64,000 nucleotides of DNA, from contig CAKUIF010000007.1 in NCBI GenBank assembly GCA_934660915.1, positions 62,001-126,000 of the forward strand. The letters run 5' to 3'. A model generated the notes under the pieces. The model worked only from the letters and a program-made list of their open reading frames with translations, made no database searches and had not been told where the DNA came from. Below are positions 51,525 through 59,787 of the stretch, in pieces (within the stretch, counting starts at the first letter, position 1; each line of letters starts with the position of its first letter). The translations under genes were made by a program, and so were the position numbers. The DNA comes from an uncultured Olsenella sp. Lineage in GTDB: Bacteria; Actinomycetota; Coriobacteriia; Coriobacteriales; Atopobiaceae.

Positions 51525-52592
51525 CTAGATTCCGTACGCTTCGAGGGGGACCCGCTCGAACTCATCCGGCGCGCAGGCCGGTTCCGGGTCGCGCAGGTAT
51601 GCGGGCAGCGAGGGAATCTTGATCGTCGGCCGGTGGTCCTTAGGTATCCCGAACGAGGTGAGCAGTCGGTTGAACTCGTACGCGTTTCCAACCGTCTTCA
51701 TCGAGAAGCGCACCACGGCGTCGCAGCACGCGGTGAGCCTCGACTCGCGGATCCGCTCCCGGCGCATGGCGTCGACGATGCCGCCGTCCCCAGCCATCTG
51801 CGAGTCGGTGTATTTCTGCGCCCCGTCCAGCTCTCCGGCGATCAACGTGCCGTCAGGGAGGCGCCAACTGAAGTCGAGGTAGTACTTCTTTCCATCGAGG
51901 GGTTCACAAATCTCGGTTTGCAGGTCAGGCGCCCTGAAGCCCAGCTCCCACATGGCGGCGCGGGCCACGGACTCCCCGCCGTTCTGCGCGCGCCCGTCGG
52001 CGAAGCGCGCTGCGGCGATGGCCTTCTTTACGCCGCGGTAGCCGGCCTTGCGCGACTCGAAGTCCGCGATCGTCTCTTCCTTGGTGACGAGGCCCTGGCG
52101 CAGCGCCGAGTCGAGGACAACGGTCGCCTCGCGCAGGCTCAGCCAGCGCGCGCAGTCAAAGAGCGTCCGAAGCAGCGGCGTGCACGAGACGCCGTCGATA
52201 AAGACGGGTCGGTCGCCCGTCGTGTGGCGTGTCGAGACCACGCCGCCGAGGAGGTCGCGCGTTCCGTGCTCGTCGGCGATGGTGTAGGGCTCGTAGAGGT
52301 TGCGCGAGACGGAGAGTCCCTGCGCGAGCGCGGCCGTTGCGCCGCAGAAGATCCAAAGCTGGTGGATTTGCTGCAGGCCGCGAATCTTGTGGAGCGCCTG
52401 CTCACGTTCGTCGAGCTGCTTCCAGTAAGCGGGGCGGGTGTAGAGCCCCGGCAAAGGAGAGATGACCGAGCCTTCCTTGAGGCGCCGCTTGAGGTCCTTG
52501 CGGCTCGCGTCGTTGTAGGCGGTGAAGCACATACGCTTGTCCTCCGCCTCGTCAAGAATTATGTCAACCTGCTCGTCGAACCTCTTTCCCAC
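51525..52592 (-). CDS. AbiEi-like antitoxin / DUF559-type protein
   Basis: The 355-residue product (GTG start, GGGAGG upstream) has an N-terminal winged-helix-like part (MCFTAYNDASRKDLKRRLKEGSVISPLPGLYTRP), then IFCGATAALAQGL and FDGVSCTPLLRTLFDCARWLS typical of AbiEi-family antitoxins. The C-terminus (YYLDFSWRLPDGTLIAGELDGAQKY) has the spacing of a DUF559/Vsr endonuclease-like D-ExD core. Similar proteins are common in Coriobacteriia. No AbiEii toxin gene is adjacent. The gene is bracketed by two copies of the dispersed palindrome. Confidence 0.75.
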   Translation of the reverse strand: MGKRFDEQVDIILDEAEDKRMCFTAYNDASRKDLKRRLKEGSVISPLPGLYTRPAYWKQLDEREQALHKIRGLQQIHQLWIFCGATAALAQGLSVSRNLYEPYTIADEHGTRDLLGGVVSTRHTTGDRPVFIDGVSCTPLLRTLFDCARWLSLREATVVLDSALRQGLVTKEETIADFESRKAGYRGVKKAIAAARFADGRAQNGGESVARAAMWELGFRAPDLQTEICEPLDGKKYYLDFSWRLPDGTLIAGELDGAQKYTDSQMAGDGGIVDAMRRERIRESRLTACCDAVVRFSMKTVGNAYEFNRLLTSFGIPKDHRPTIKIPSLPAYLRDPEPACAPDEFERVPLEAYGI

Positions 52593-52675
52593 GGCGCCTC
52601 CCTTCGCGGACGGCGTTCGCGCTCGATAGTGGGCATATTCTGCACGATTGGGCGGCCGAGGTGGGCTGGGAAATC

Positions 52676-52760
52676 TAACTCCCACACAGCGGACGCATCT
52701 GGGCCGAAAATGGCCAAAATGCGTCCGCTGTATGGGAGTTAGACGTTGTGAAGGCTTCAC
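52676..52760. repeat. Dispersed palindrome, copy 4
   Basis: TAACTCCCACACAGCGGACG and its complement frame GGGCCGAAAATGGCC; GTTGTGAAGGCTTCAC follows. It lies 5' of the AbiEi-like gene and before peptidase T. Confidence 0.85.
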
Positions 52761-52846
52761 GGGTGGCAAGAAGGGCGCGGGGTCGCGGGCGCGCCGGCCG
52801 CGGTAGAATCGAAGGGATTGATCCTCGGCAAAGAAAGGCCATCCAG

Positions 52847-54091
52847 ATGAGCGACGTTCTCGAGCGTTTCCTGCGCTACGTGCAGGTTGATTCCCAGTCC
52901 GACCCCGACAACGAGCTGGAGACGCCCTCCACGCCGCGCCAGCACGAGATGGCCCGCGTGCTCGGCGAGGAGCTTGCCGCCATCGGCCTTGAGGACGTCG
53001 CGGTCGACGAGCACGCCTATGTGACGGCCACGCTGCCGGCGTCGGCGGGCGCCGAGGACGTCCCCGCGCTCATGCTCTGCGCCCACATCGACACCGCGCC
53101 CGACGCCCCGGGCGCCGGTGTGAAGCCGCACGTCGTCCGCTACGAGGGCGGCCCGCTCGTGGCCGGCGTCGTCGACGGCGCGCCCGTCCAGACCACGCCC
53201 GCCCAGGTTCCCGACCTTGCCAAGTTCGTTGGCCAGGACATCGTGGTCACCGACGGCACGACGCTTCTGGGCGCAGACGACAAGGCCGGCGTGGCCGAGA
53301 TCTGCGCACTTCTTGCCCGCTTGGTGGCAGACCCCGAGCTCGCGCACCCCACCATCAAGGTCGCCTTCGTGCCTGACGAGGAGATCGGCCACGGCGCCGG
53401 CCTTTTGGACCTCGATAAGCTCGGCGCGGCGTACGGCTATACCGTCGACGGCGAGACCTTGGGCGAGTTCAACTACGAGTGCTTCAGCGCGTGCGAGGCC
53501 ACGGTCCGCGTGCGCGGCGTTATGGTGCACCCTGGCAGCGCCAAGGACGTGATGGTCAACGCCATCACCGTCGCCTCCGAGTTCGAGCAGCTCGTGCCCG
53601 CGTGGGAGCGCCCCGAGCACACCTGCGGCCGCGAGGGCTTCTATCACCCGACCGACATCGAGGGCTCCGCGTCCGAGGTCACCTTGAAGTACATCCTGCG
53701 CGACTTCGACGCGGATAAGTTCAGCGCCCGCGAGACCACGTTCCACCAGATCGCCGAGCTGCTCAACAGCCGTTACGGCGAGGGTACGGTGAAGGTCGAG
53801 GTCCGCCAGCAGTACCGCAACATGGCCGAGCACTTCGAGGGCAAGGAGTTCCTCATCGACAACGCCCTCGAGGCCAACCGCGAGGCGGGTCTTGAGCCCT
53901 CTATCGTGGCGGTGCGCGGCGGCACCGATGGCGCCCAGCTCACCTTCCGCGGCCTGCCGTGCCCGAACCTCGCCACCGGCGGCTACAACGCGCACTCCGT
54001 CCGCGAGTTCATCCCCGTGGCGAGCATGGAGGCAACGGTGGACATGCTCGCCCGCCTTGTGGCCAAGTTCGCGGTCGCGCAGGGGGCGTAG
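52847..54091 (+). CDS. pepT: Peptidase T (tripeptide aminopeptidase)
   Basis: This 414-residue M20 metallopeptidase starts MSDVLERFLRYVQVDSQSDP. Metal ligands appear in LMLCAHIDTAPDAPG, GADDKAGVAEI and PDEEIGHGAG; the closing RGGTDGAQLTFRGLPCPNLATGG is characteristic of PepT. It removes N-terminal residues from tripeptides in the cytoplasm. AAAGAAAGG is upstream. A longer frame runs back to 52748 into the repeat and is not used. Confidence 0.95.
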   Translation: MSDVLERFLRYVQVDSQSDPDNELETPSTPRQHEMARVLGEELAAIGLEDVAVDEHAYVTATLPASAGAEDVPALMLCAHIDTAPDAPGAGVKPHVVRYEGGPLVAGVVDGAPVQTTPAQVPDLAKFVGQDIVVTDGTTLLGADDKAGVAEICALLARLVADPELAHPTIKVAFVPDEEIGHGAGLLDLDKLGAAYGYTVDGETLGEFNYECFSACEATVRVRGVMVHPGSAKDVMVNAITVASEFEQLVPAWERPEHTCGREGFYHPTDIEGSASEVTLKYILRDFDADKFSARETTFHQIAELLNSRYGEGTVKVEVRQQYRNMAEHFEGKEFLIDNALEANREAGLEPSIVAVRGGTDGAQLTFRGLPCPNLATGGYNAHSVREFIPVASMEATVDMLARLVAKFAVAQGA

Positions 54092-54095
54092 GCGC

Positions 54096-54731
54096 GTGAA
54101 CTTCTTTACGCTCAGCATCCTCGCCGTGTTGCCCGGCTCCATCGCCGCGCTCTTTGAGCGAGCGGGGGCCCCGATGCGGCTGGCTGAGCGCCACCACAGC
54201 CACCACGACACCTACCTCGTGCCGCCCGACTTTTTGCGTTCGCTTGCCGTGGCGATGCTGCTCGTCGGGTGCCTCGGGGTGCTTTTGGGCACGTTCTGCG
54301 GTGTGGGTCTCTTTGACTCGGACATGATCTGCGTGCTCGCGTTTACCGACGCGTTCACGTGGATGGCGCTCGTTATGTGGCTCATGATGGCGCGCTACAA
54401 GGTGTCGCTGTTCGAGGACCGCGGGGTGATCGTGCCCCTGGTGGGCCGCAGCATCTGCTTCTTTTACTCCGACATCGCCTCGATAAGGTGGAGCGGCCCG
54501 CGGCGCGCCTCCGGCTACCGCGACCTCGTGATCACCGACATTGACGGGCGCAGGTACAAAATCAAGGGCATCATCGATATCGAGCAGGTCCTTCTTCACG
54601 TGGACCGCTTCGACGTCCTTGAGTCGCTCGGCGTCGGCGGGCCCGACTTCTCCGAGATGAAGCGCAAGCCCTGGCAACCGTTCGCGCGCGACTCGCGCGC
54701 CAAGAAGGAAAAAGAGGAACAAGTTGATTAA
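54096..54731 (+). CDS. Membrane protein of unknown function
   Basis: The 211-residue product starts at GTG just 5 bases after the pepT stop. It has three hydrophobic segments (about residues 3-20, 47-68 and 78-96), then a soluble part with FFYSDIASIRWSGPRRAS and DGRRYKIKGIIDIEQVLLHV, resembling PH-like or bPH domains. Lys/Glu-rich end (KKEKEEQVD). Its end overlaps the next start by 8 bp. Function unknown. Confidence 0.65.
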   Translation: MNFFTLSILAVLPGSIAALFERAGAPMRLAERHHSHHDTYLVPPDFLRSLAVAMLLVGCLGVLLGTFCGVGLFDSDMICVLAFTDAFTWMALVMWLMMARYKVSLFEDRGVIVPLVGRSICFFYSDIASIRWSGPRRASGYRDLVITDIDGRRYKIKGIIDIEQVLLHVDRFDVLESLGVGGPDFSEMKRKPWQPFARDSRAKKEKEEQVD

Positions 54732-55569
54732 GCTCGCTCTTTCCGATATGGACAACACACTGGTTCCCCTCGGTGCGCGCGGCGCGAGTCCCCGCACGCT
54801 GGAGGCCATCCACGCGGCGATGGACGCCGGGGTGCTCTTTGGGCCCTCGACGGGTCGCGATACGGTAGAGCTCATGAGGCTGTTCCGCGCGGACGAGTCG
54901 TGCTTCCAGACCGGTGTTCTCTCCAATGGCAAGCGCGTGCGCGCCCAGGGAAAGACGGTCTCGCTCACGCTGATTCCGCATGACGGGCTGGTGGCGATCG
55001 CGCGCGAGCTCGAGGGCACCACGATGTTCCTCGCGTGCTACCCGGCCGAGTCGAACCTGCTCAACCCGGCCTACGCCGTGGGCGCGCCCTCCGAGGAGGT
55101 CCTCAACCGCTACGAGGCGCGCGTCAAGTTCGTCGGCGGCATGGTCGACGAGGTGCCCGACGTGGACTTCGTCGCGGCCACGATCGCGTGCCCCGACGGA
55201 CCCGAGCAGATGGAAGAAGCGCGCCGCATTGTGGCGGAAAAGGTGCCAGAGCTGCGCATCGTCTCGCCCATTCCGGGCTGGTTCGACATCATGCCCCAGG
55301 GCGTGAGCAAGGCGCGCGGCCTCCACGAGCTGCTCGACGCTACGGGGATCGGCATCGACGAGGTCGTCGTGTTCGGCGATGCCGAGAACGACCTCGAGAT
55401 CCTGCGCGAGGTCCCGTACTCGGTGGCCGTCGCCAACGCGACGCCCGAGGTCGCCGCGACTGCGAACTACCACATCGGCGCATGCGCGGACGAGGGCGTG
55501 GCCGACGCGCTCTTCGACATCGCGCACGCAGCGAAGACCGGCCAGATGCCAGCCTTCCTCCAGAGGTAG
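54724..55569 (+). CDS. HAD-superfamily Cof-type phosphatase
   Basis: The 281-residue protein starts at TTG with AAAGAGGAA upstream, reading MIKLALSDMDNTLVPLG. Motif I is DMDNT, motif II PSTGRD, with KARGLHELL and GDAENDLEI (motif IV). It differs clearly from the two other HAD proteins and lacks their shared 3' end. It is coupled to the preceding membrane-protein gene and is followed 6 bp later by the binding lipoprotein. Confidence 0.9.
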   Translation: MIKLALSDMDNTLVPLGARGASPRTLEAIHAAMDAGVLFGPSTGRDTVELMRLFRADESCFQTGVLSNGKRVRAQGKTVSLTLIPHDGLVAIARELEGTTMFLACYPAESNLLNPAYAVGAPSEEVLNRYEARVKFVGGMVDEVPDVDFVAATIACPDGPEQMEEARRIVAEKVPELRIVSPIPGWFDIMPQGVSKARGLHELLDATGIGIDEVVVFGDAENDLEILREVPYSVAVANATPEVAATANYHIGACADEGVADALFDIAHAAKTGQMPAFLQR

Positions 55570-55575
55570 AGCGTT

Positions 55576-56652
55576 ATGGAGAAACCGCATCTGACCAGGA
55601 GATCGTTCGTTGGAATGGGCGTTGGCGCCCTTGCCGTGGGGGCGGGCGTTGCGCTTGGCGTGACGCGCTGCTCGGCAGGCGACGCCGAGGTGCCGTCGGA
55701 GCCCAAGGTCGGTGACGCGGCGTCCGGTTCCGGTGCGGACGCAGGCTCGGACGCCAAGGTCGGCGGCAAGCTCGTCATGTACACGTGCTGCGACGAGGCG
55801 CTGATCAACGCCTTCGTTCCCGGCTTCATGCAGGAAACGGGCGTCGTGGTCGATGTGGTGTGCAAGAGCGCGGCGGAGTGCCGCGACGACGTGGCGGCCG
55901 AGGTCGCCGCGGGGCGCGTGATCGCCGACGTGGTGTGGGGCGGCGACGAGGACTGGTACGCGGCGGGGGAGGCGTGCTTCGAGAAGTACTTCTCATCCGG
56001 GAACACTGGCGTGCTCGATGAGTGTCGCAACGCCGACGGCTTCGTTACCCCCGTTACGCGTGAGGTGTGCGCCATTGCGGTGAACTCCGCGAAGGCGGCG
56101 GAGCTTGGGGTGGAGATCTCCGGCTACGACGACCTGCTCGACGAGCGGCTTGCCGGGCTCGTGGCTGTGGCCGACCCGCAGACGGATGCCGCTGGCAAGT
56201 CCTCCCGCGAGGCGGTTCACGAGGTGGGCAACCTGTTGCCGGCGTTCGTGTCCACGGCGGAGGATGGCAGCGTCGTGCCGGGTGGCGACGCCTTCCTCGT
56301 GGCGATGGATGCGCAGACGGGTGGAAACGTGCGCGCCACCAGCGAAGATGTGCTCGAGGACGTGCTTTCCGGCGAGGCTGTGGCGGGGCTTGTGTACGAG
56401 CAGGCCGCGGCGGCGGTGGCCGACCTCACCGGCGAGGTCGAGGTCGTGCTTCCGCGCGAGGGCTGCCTCGTCGTGCGCGGGTGCACGGCCATCGCGCGCG
56501 GGGCGACGAACCTTGCGCAGGCCCGCGCCTGGGTTGACTTTGCGTGCGGCGAGAACGCGCAGCGTGCAGCGGCGGGCAAGGTGCGCCTGCGCAGCGTCCG
56601 CGACGGCATTGGCGAGAAGGACGATTTCGCGAAGCTCGTCGACAAGGAGTAG
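55576..56652 (+). CDS. ABC-type substrate-binding protein with Tat-like signal, orphan
   Basis: The 358-residue protein starts MEKPHLTRRSFVGMGVGALA; TRRSFVG is a Tat-type motif, followed by a hydrophobic core and GVTRCSAG, where Cys could be lipidated. The mature part has GGKLVMYTCCDEALINAF, VVWGGDEDWY and PVTREVCAIAVNSAKAAELG, similar to iron or thiamine-type (SBP family 1, FbpA/AfuA) binding proteins. No permease or ATPase gene is next to it. Substrate unknown. The initiator tRNA gene follows. Confidence 0.82.
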   Translation: MEKPHLTRRSFVGMGVGALAVGAGVALGVTRCSAGDAEVPSEPKVGDAASGSGADAGSDAKVGGKLVMYTCCDEALINAFVPGFMQETGVVVDVVCKSAAECRDDVAAEVAAGRVIADVVWGGDEDWYAAGEACFEKYFSSGNTGVLDECRNADGFVTPVTREVCAIAVNSAKAAELGVEISGYDDLLDERLAGLVAVADPQTDAAGKSSREAVHEVGNLLPAFVSTAEDGSVVPGGDAFLVAMDAQTGGNVRATSEDVLEDVLSGEAVAGLVYEQAAAAVADLTGEVEVVLPREGCLVVRGCTAIARGATNLAQARAWVDFACGENAQRAAAGKVRLRSVRDGIGEKDDFAKLVDKE

Positions 56653-56697
56653 GGGCGGCTTCATCGAGTTCTGATTTGTGGAGAACCCTTCACATCG

Positions 56698-56726
56698 TTG
56701 ACTCTGCTCAAGACTGCGCGTATAGT
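56698..56726 (+). promoter_or_regulatory. Promoter of the initiator tRNA gene
   Basis: TTGACT (56698-56703) and TATAGT (56721-56726) are spaced by exactly 17 bp and lie 30 bp before the tRNA 5' end. Confidence 0.8.
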
Positions 56727-56756
56727 TCTTTCTTGCGCAAACGCGCTCGCAAATAT

Positions 56757-56833
<77 letters not shown>

Positions 56834-56890
56834 TAAACTTGCTGGTAGGGACCCATTCGGGTCCCTACTTTTTTATGTCGGGACAAAGCT

Positions 56891-56974
56891 GGGACAAAAG
56901 GGACGGGGTATTTTGTCCCAATTTGTGTAGCGTCTCCACAGGCTGGGACAAAATCCCCCCGTCCCTTTTGTCCC
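56891..56974. repeat. Long inverted repeat GGGACAAAAGGGACGGGG
   Basis: The arms (56891-56920 and 56944-56974) match over about 30 bp with one substitution and one extra C. The loop is AATTTGTGTAGCGTCTCCACAGGC. It sits between the tRNA and the DUF5131 gene and may be a terminator-like or mobile element. It resembles the 15.5-kb GAACAGGGGACG hairpin. Confidence 0.8.
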
Positions 56975-56992
56975 AAATTAAGGACGTGCGCC

Positions 56993-57931
56993 ATGCATGA
57001 CATCTGGAACCCCTGGCACGGCTGCGTTCGCGTGAGCGAGGGCTGTGCCCACTGCTATATGTTCACGATGGACGCCGCGCGCGGGCTCGACGGCGGTGTC
57101 GTTCGTCGCAACAAGACGACGTTCGACTATCCGCTCCAGCGCACGCGGGACGGCGCGTACAAGGTGCGCTCCGGCGAGCTCATCCGCATCTGCATGAACT
57201 CGGACTTCCTCATTGAACAGGCAGACCCCTGGCGCGACGAGGTGTGGGGCATCATCCACGCCCGGCCCGATGTCCGTTTCTTTATCCTCACCAAGCGACC
57301 CGAGCGCTTCGCCGAGTGCCTGCCGCCGGATTGGGGTGATGGCTGGGACAACGTGATGCTCAACGTCACGTGCGAGAATCAGCGCCGCGCCGACGAGCGG
57401 ATCCCGATCCTGCTCGCGACGCACGCCAAGCACAAGGGCATCATGTGCGCGCCCTTTATCGGGCCGGTGAGCGTGGGCCGCTATTTCGGTGCCCCCTCAC
57501 AGGGCGCCGGCTTGGAGCAGATCATTTGCGGTGGCGAGAATTACGAGGGCTCGCGGCCGTGCGACTTCTCGTGGGTGCAGGCGCTTTCCGCGGAGGGCCG
57601 TGAGCACGACGTAACGTTCTCTTTCATCGAGACGGGCTCGAACTTCGTGGTGGACGGCCGCACATACCGCATTCCCAAGCGCCTTCAGGCTGAGCAGGCG
57701 TACAAATCCGGCGTCGGCTACGAGGGCAAGCCCATCGAATGGCGGCTCACCGATTCTCTTGGCCTGCCTTTGTCCGATGACGACCTCTACGTCCCGCGAT
57801 TTCGCAAGAAGTGCCGGTGTTGCGGCGGTCGTCTGACCTGCAACGGTTGCAGCAACTGCGGTGGTTGCGGCGAGCCTGCGGAGCTCCTGCGTACGTGGGA
57901 GGAGCTCGTCGCGGAGACGGGCGGGGCGTAG
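56993..57931 (+). CDS. DUF5131 / phage Gp37-Gp68 family protein
   Basis: The 312-residue protein starts MHDIWNPWHGCVRVSEGCAHCYM; the CVRVSEGCAHC cysteines form a cluster like that of radical SAM or 4Fe-4S proteins. FFILTKRPERFAECLPPDWG, VTCENQRRADERIP and QIICGGENYEGSRPCDFSWV are hallmark segments of this phage- and mobile-element-associated family. The C-terminus has a zinc-ribbon-like CRCCGGRLTCNGCSNCGGCG. The substrate is unknown. It lies inside the region between the tRNA and its duplicated 3' half. Confidence 0.85.
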   Translation: MHDIWNPWHGCVRVSEGCAHCYMFTMDAARGLDGGVVRRNKTTFDYPLQRTRDGAYKVRSGELIRICMNSDFLIEQADPWRDEVWGIIHARPDVRFFILTKRPERFAECLPPDWGDGWDNVMLNVTCENQRRADERIPILLATHAKHKGIMCAPFIGPVSVGRYFGAPSQGAGLEQIICGGENYEGSRPCDFSWVQALSAEGREHDVTFSFIETGSNFVVDGRTYRIPKRLQAEQAYKSGVGYEGKPIEWRLTDSLGLPLSDDDLYVPRFRKKCRCCGGRLTCNGCSNCGGCGEPAELLRTWEELVAETGGA

Positions 57932-57984
57932 CGGGGGCTGGGGCGCCGGCGCACGGGCGCGCGGGCGCGGGCCGGTGCTGCGCG

Positions 57985-58257
57985 GGAAACGGGGACCGTC
58001 GGTAAGGCGGACACCGCGCTGTGCGGGAAACGGGGAGCGTCGGTAAAGCGGGCGCTGCGCTGCGCCGGATTCGCCGACCGTCGGTATCGACACTTCCCGA
58101 TTCCCGCGCAGGAAGCGGCAAGAAGGGCTTCTTTTCACCAAAAACCGGGACCGTCGGTAGCCCCCGCGCACACAAGCCCGGGCGTCGCCACCGACGGTCC
58201 TCAATTCCCGCGCAGCCCAAAAGCCCGTTTACCGACGGTCCCCGATTCCCGCGCAGT
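57985..58257. repeat. CCGTCGGTA / CGCGGGAA repeat array
   Basis: GACCGTCGGTA-like units occur at about 57994, 58035, 58076 and 58148. Inverted copies ACCGACGGTCC lie at about 58190 and 58230. ATTCCCGCGCAG occurs three times (about 58100, 58203 and 58246). Spacing is irregular and orientation mixed, so this is not CRISPR. It fills the gap between DUF5131 and the convergent membrane-protein gene. Confidence 0.7.
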
Positions 58258-58273
58258 TCAAAGATGCGTTTAG

Positions 58274-59236
58274 CTAGCCCCGCTTTTGGTGCTGCTTCTT
58301 CCTAGGCAAACGCTGCGACAGGTAACTGGTTGGCGCAGAGACGTTGATGCCCATCAGCGAGTGCGCCATCCAAAGGAACACGGCGAGCACCAAAAGGGGG
58401 ATAAGGCACGAGGTCACGATCATCACGATGGCGCCTTCAATCAGATTCGTAACTTGCTCAACCACGCCGTCGGTCACGCTCTTGATGCCATCCTTCAGGT
58501 TCGAGACGAGCTGCGCGGCGCCGCTGGCGATGCTGTCCCAGAAGTTCTTGTTCTCCTGGCTCTCACTGTCTGTGGGCTCGCTTTCCTCGGCGCTTCCCTC
58601 GGACTCCGCCTGCGAAATGCTTGTCTGGTAGGTCTCGTCGATGCGTTGCGTGACCCATACGCTTGCCGGCACCACTGCTATGGCGATGACGCCTATGAGG
58701 AACAGGCGGATGCCCAGAGTGAACAGCATGTGACCGGTGCTCAGGTGGCCGTGCGCGAGAAGCGAGATGGCAAGAAGCACAAAAGCCGCGGGTCCGAGCA
58801 CACCAAACGAGAGAAAACCAAAGATCGTGAGCAGGTACTTCTCGAGATAGAGCACCGCGAGCACGATTCCCAAGTTGCTGGAGAGCTGGGTGAGCTGCTC
58901 GGCCACGGGGGTGCCGGTGTCGTCGGGGAGGGCCGAGATGGCGGCCGAAAGCGCAATGGTCGAGGCGGTGAGCGCCAGCACGTTGTTCTTCTTGGCATCG
59001 ATCACCTCGATGCAGCCGCTCCAGGTTTCGACGTTCTCAAAATGCGGGCGCCCGACAAACTCCGAGAGAAGGGCGGCGACGATCAGGAGCGCGACAATGC
59101 CGAACTTCAACGGCGGACGCTCGCAGATTAGATCGGAAAGGCTCGGCTGGGGCTCGGGCTGAGGAACCACATCGACGTATGAAACAGCGGGGACGATTTC
59201 CTCGCGGCTCTTTTGGTTCGGCGTTATTTGTTGCAT
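58274..59236 (-). CDS. Multi-pass membrane protein of unknown function
   Basis: The 320-residue protein starts MQQITPNQKSREEIVPAVSY behind AGGAGG. Hydrophobic segments lie at about residues 45-62, 85-100, 120-136, 145-162, 174-192 and near 283-300. Between the last two is a Ser/Glu/Gln-rich loop and an amphipathic stretch. I recognise no family or catalytic motif. It lies inside the putative decayed element; its AT content is higher than that of its plus-strand neighbours. Confidence 0.6.
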   Translation of the reverse strand: MQQITPNQKSREEIVPAVSYVDVVPQPEPQPSLSDLICERPPLKFGIVALLIVAALLSEFVGRPHFENVETWSGCIEVIDAKKNNVLALTASTIALSAAISALPDDTGTPVAEQLTQLSSNLGIVLAVLYLEKYLLTIFGFLSFGVLGPAAFVLLAISLLAHGHLSTGHMLFTLGIRLFLIGVIAIAVVPASVWVTQRIDETYQTSISQAESEGSAEESEPTDSESQENKNFWDSIASGAAQLVSNLKDGIKSVTDGVVEQVTNLIEGAIVMIVTSCLIPLLVLAVFLWMAHSLMGINVSAPTSYLSQRLPRKKQHQKRG

Positions 59237-59319
59237 GGAATGCCTCCTGCAAAGGTGTCCGTTGGGTTGCGGGTGGATGCGGCGGGGAGCGCTGGGTATT
59301 TGACGGCGGAATAGAGAGA

Positions 59320-59350
59320 AGCCCCGCGTTCCTGGTTGGGACGCAGGGCT
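59320..59350. terminator. Hairpin downstream of the small membrane protein gene
   Basis: AGCCCCGCGT and ACGCAGGGCT pair with one mismatch around TCCTGGTTGGG. The following tract on the minus strand (TTCTCTC) is weak. Confidence 0.45.
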
Positions 59351-59386
59351 AACTTCGATAGCCCTTGGCGAGTATACCTAGGCTAT

Positions 59387-59728
59387 CTACAACGTTTTTG
59401 CGGCTTCAGCTTCCATAGTTTGCGCGGCTGTCGCTTCAACCTGGGACTTCTCACGCCTATCTACCATGAGGTTAGCCTTTACAGGCTCCCCTTCTGTTAA
59501 GGCGGCTTTACTTGCTGCCCTGGCATTTATGAGGCCTTTAACTTTGACGACAGCCCACACTAGGGCGGCTGTTCCTGCTCCAACAATCAGCCCCGCAACC
59601 ATCCCGTCTGAGAAACCTAGTTCATAGCCGACGTTTTCCCGCTGGATAAGAAGCTCTTCTGGCCCCCCGGCTTTCTTTGCCAATGCCGTATAGTCCGAGT
59701 AAACCCAACCAGTATCAATACCGTCCAT
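59387..59728 (-). CDS. Small single-helix membrane protein
   Basis: The 113-residue product starts MDGIDTGWVYSDYTALAKKA behind AAGGAGC. One hydrophobic helix (about residues 43-62, DGMVAGLIVGAGTAALVWAV) is followed by an Ala/Glu/Lys-rich tail. No family recognised. It lies 59 bp downstream of the MerR-family gene on the same strand and may be its target. Confidence 0.55.
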   Translation of the reverse strand: MDGIDTGWVYSDYTALAKKAGGPEELLIQRENVGYELGFSDGMVAGLIVGAGTAALVWAVVKVKGLINARAASKAALTEGEPVKANLMVDRREKSQVEATAAQTMEAEAAKTL

Positions 59729-59787
59729 CTTTCTGCTCCTTACTCAATATGCTGCCTGAGTATTACGCTGCGCTAATAGGACTTTTT

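Noticed and set aside
57985..58257. Possible CRISPR array from CCGTCGGTA units
   Set aside because: Short, mixed-orientation units with variable spacing, and no cas genes.
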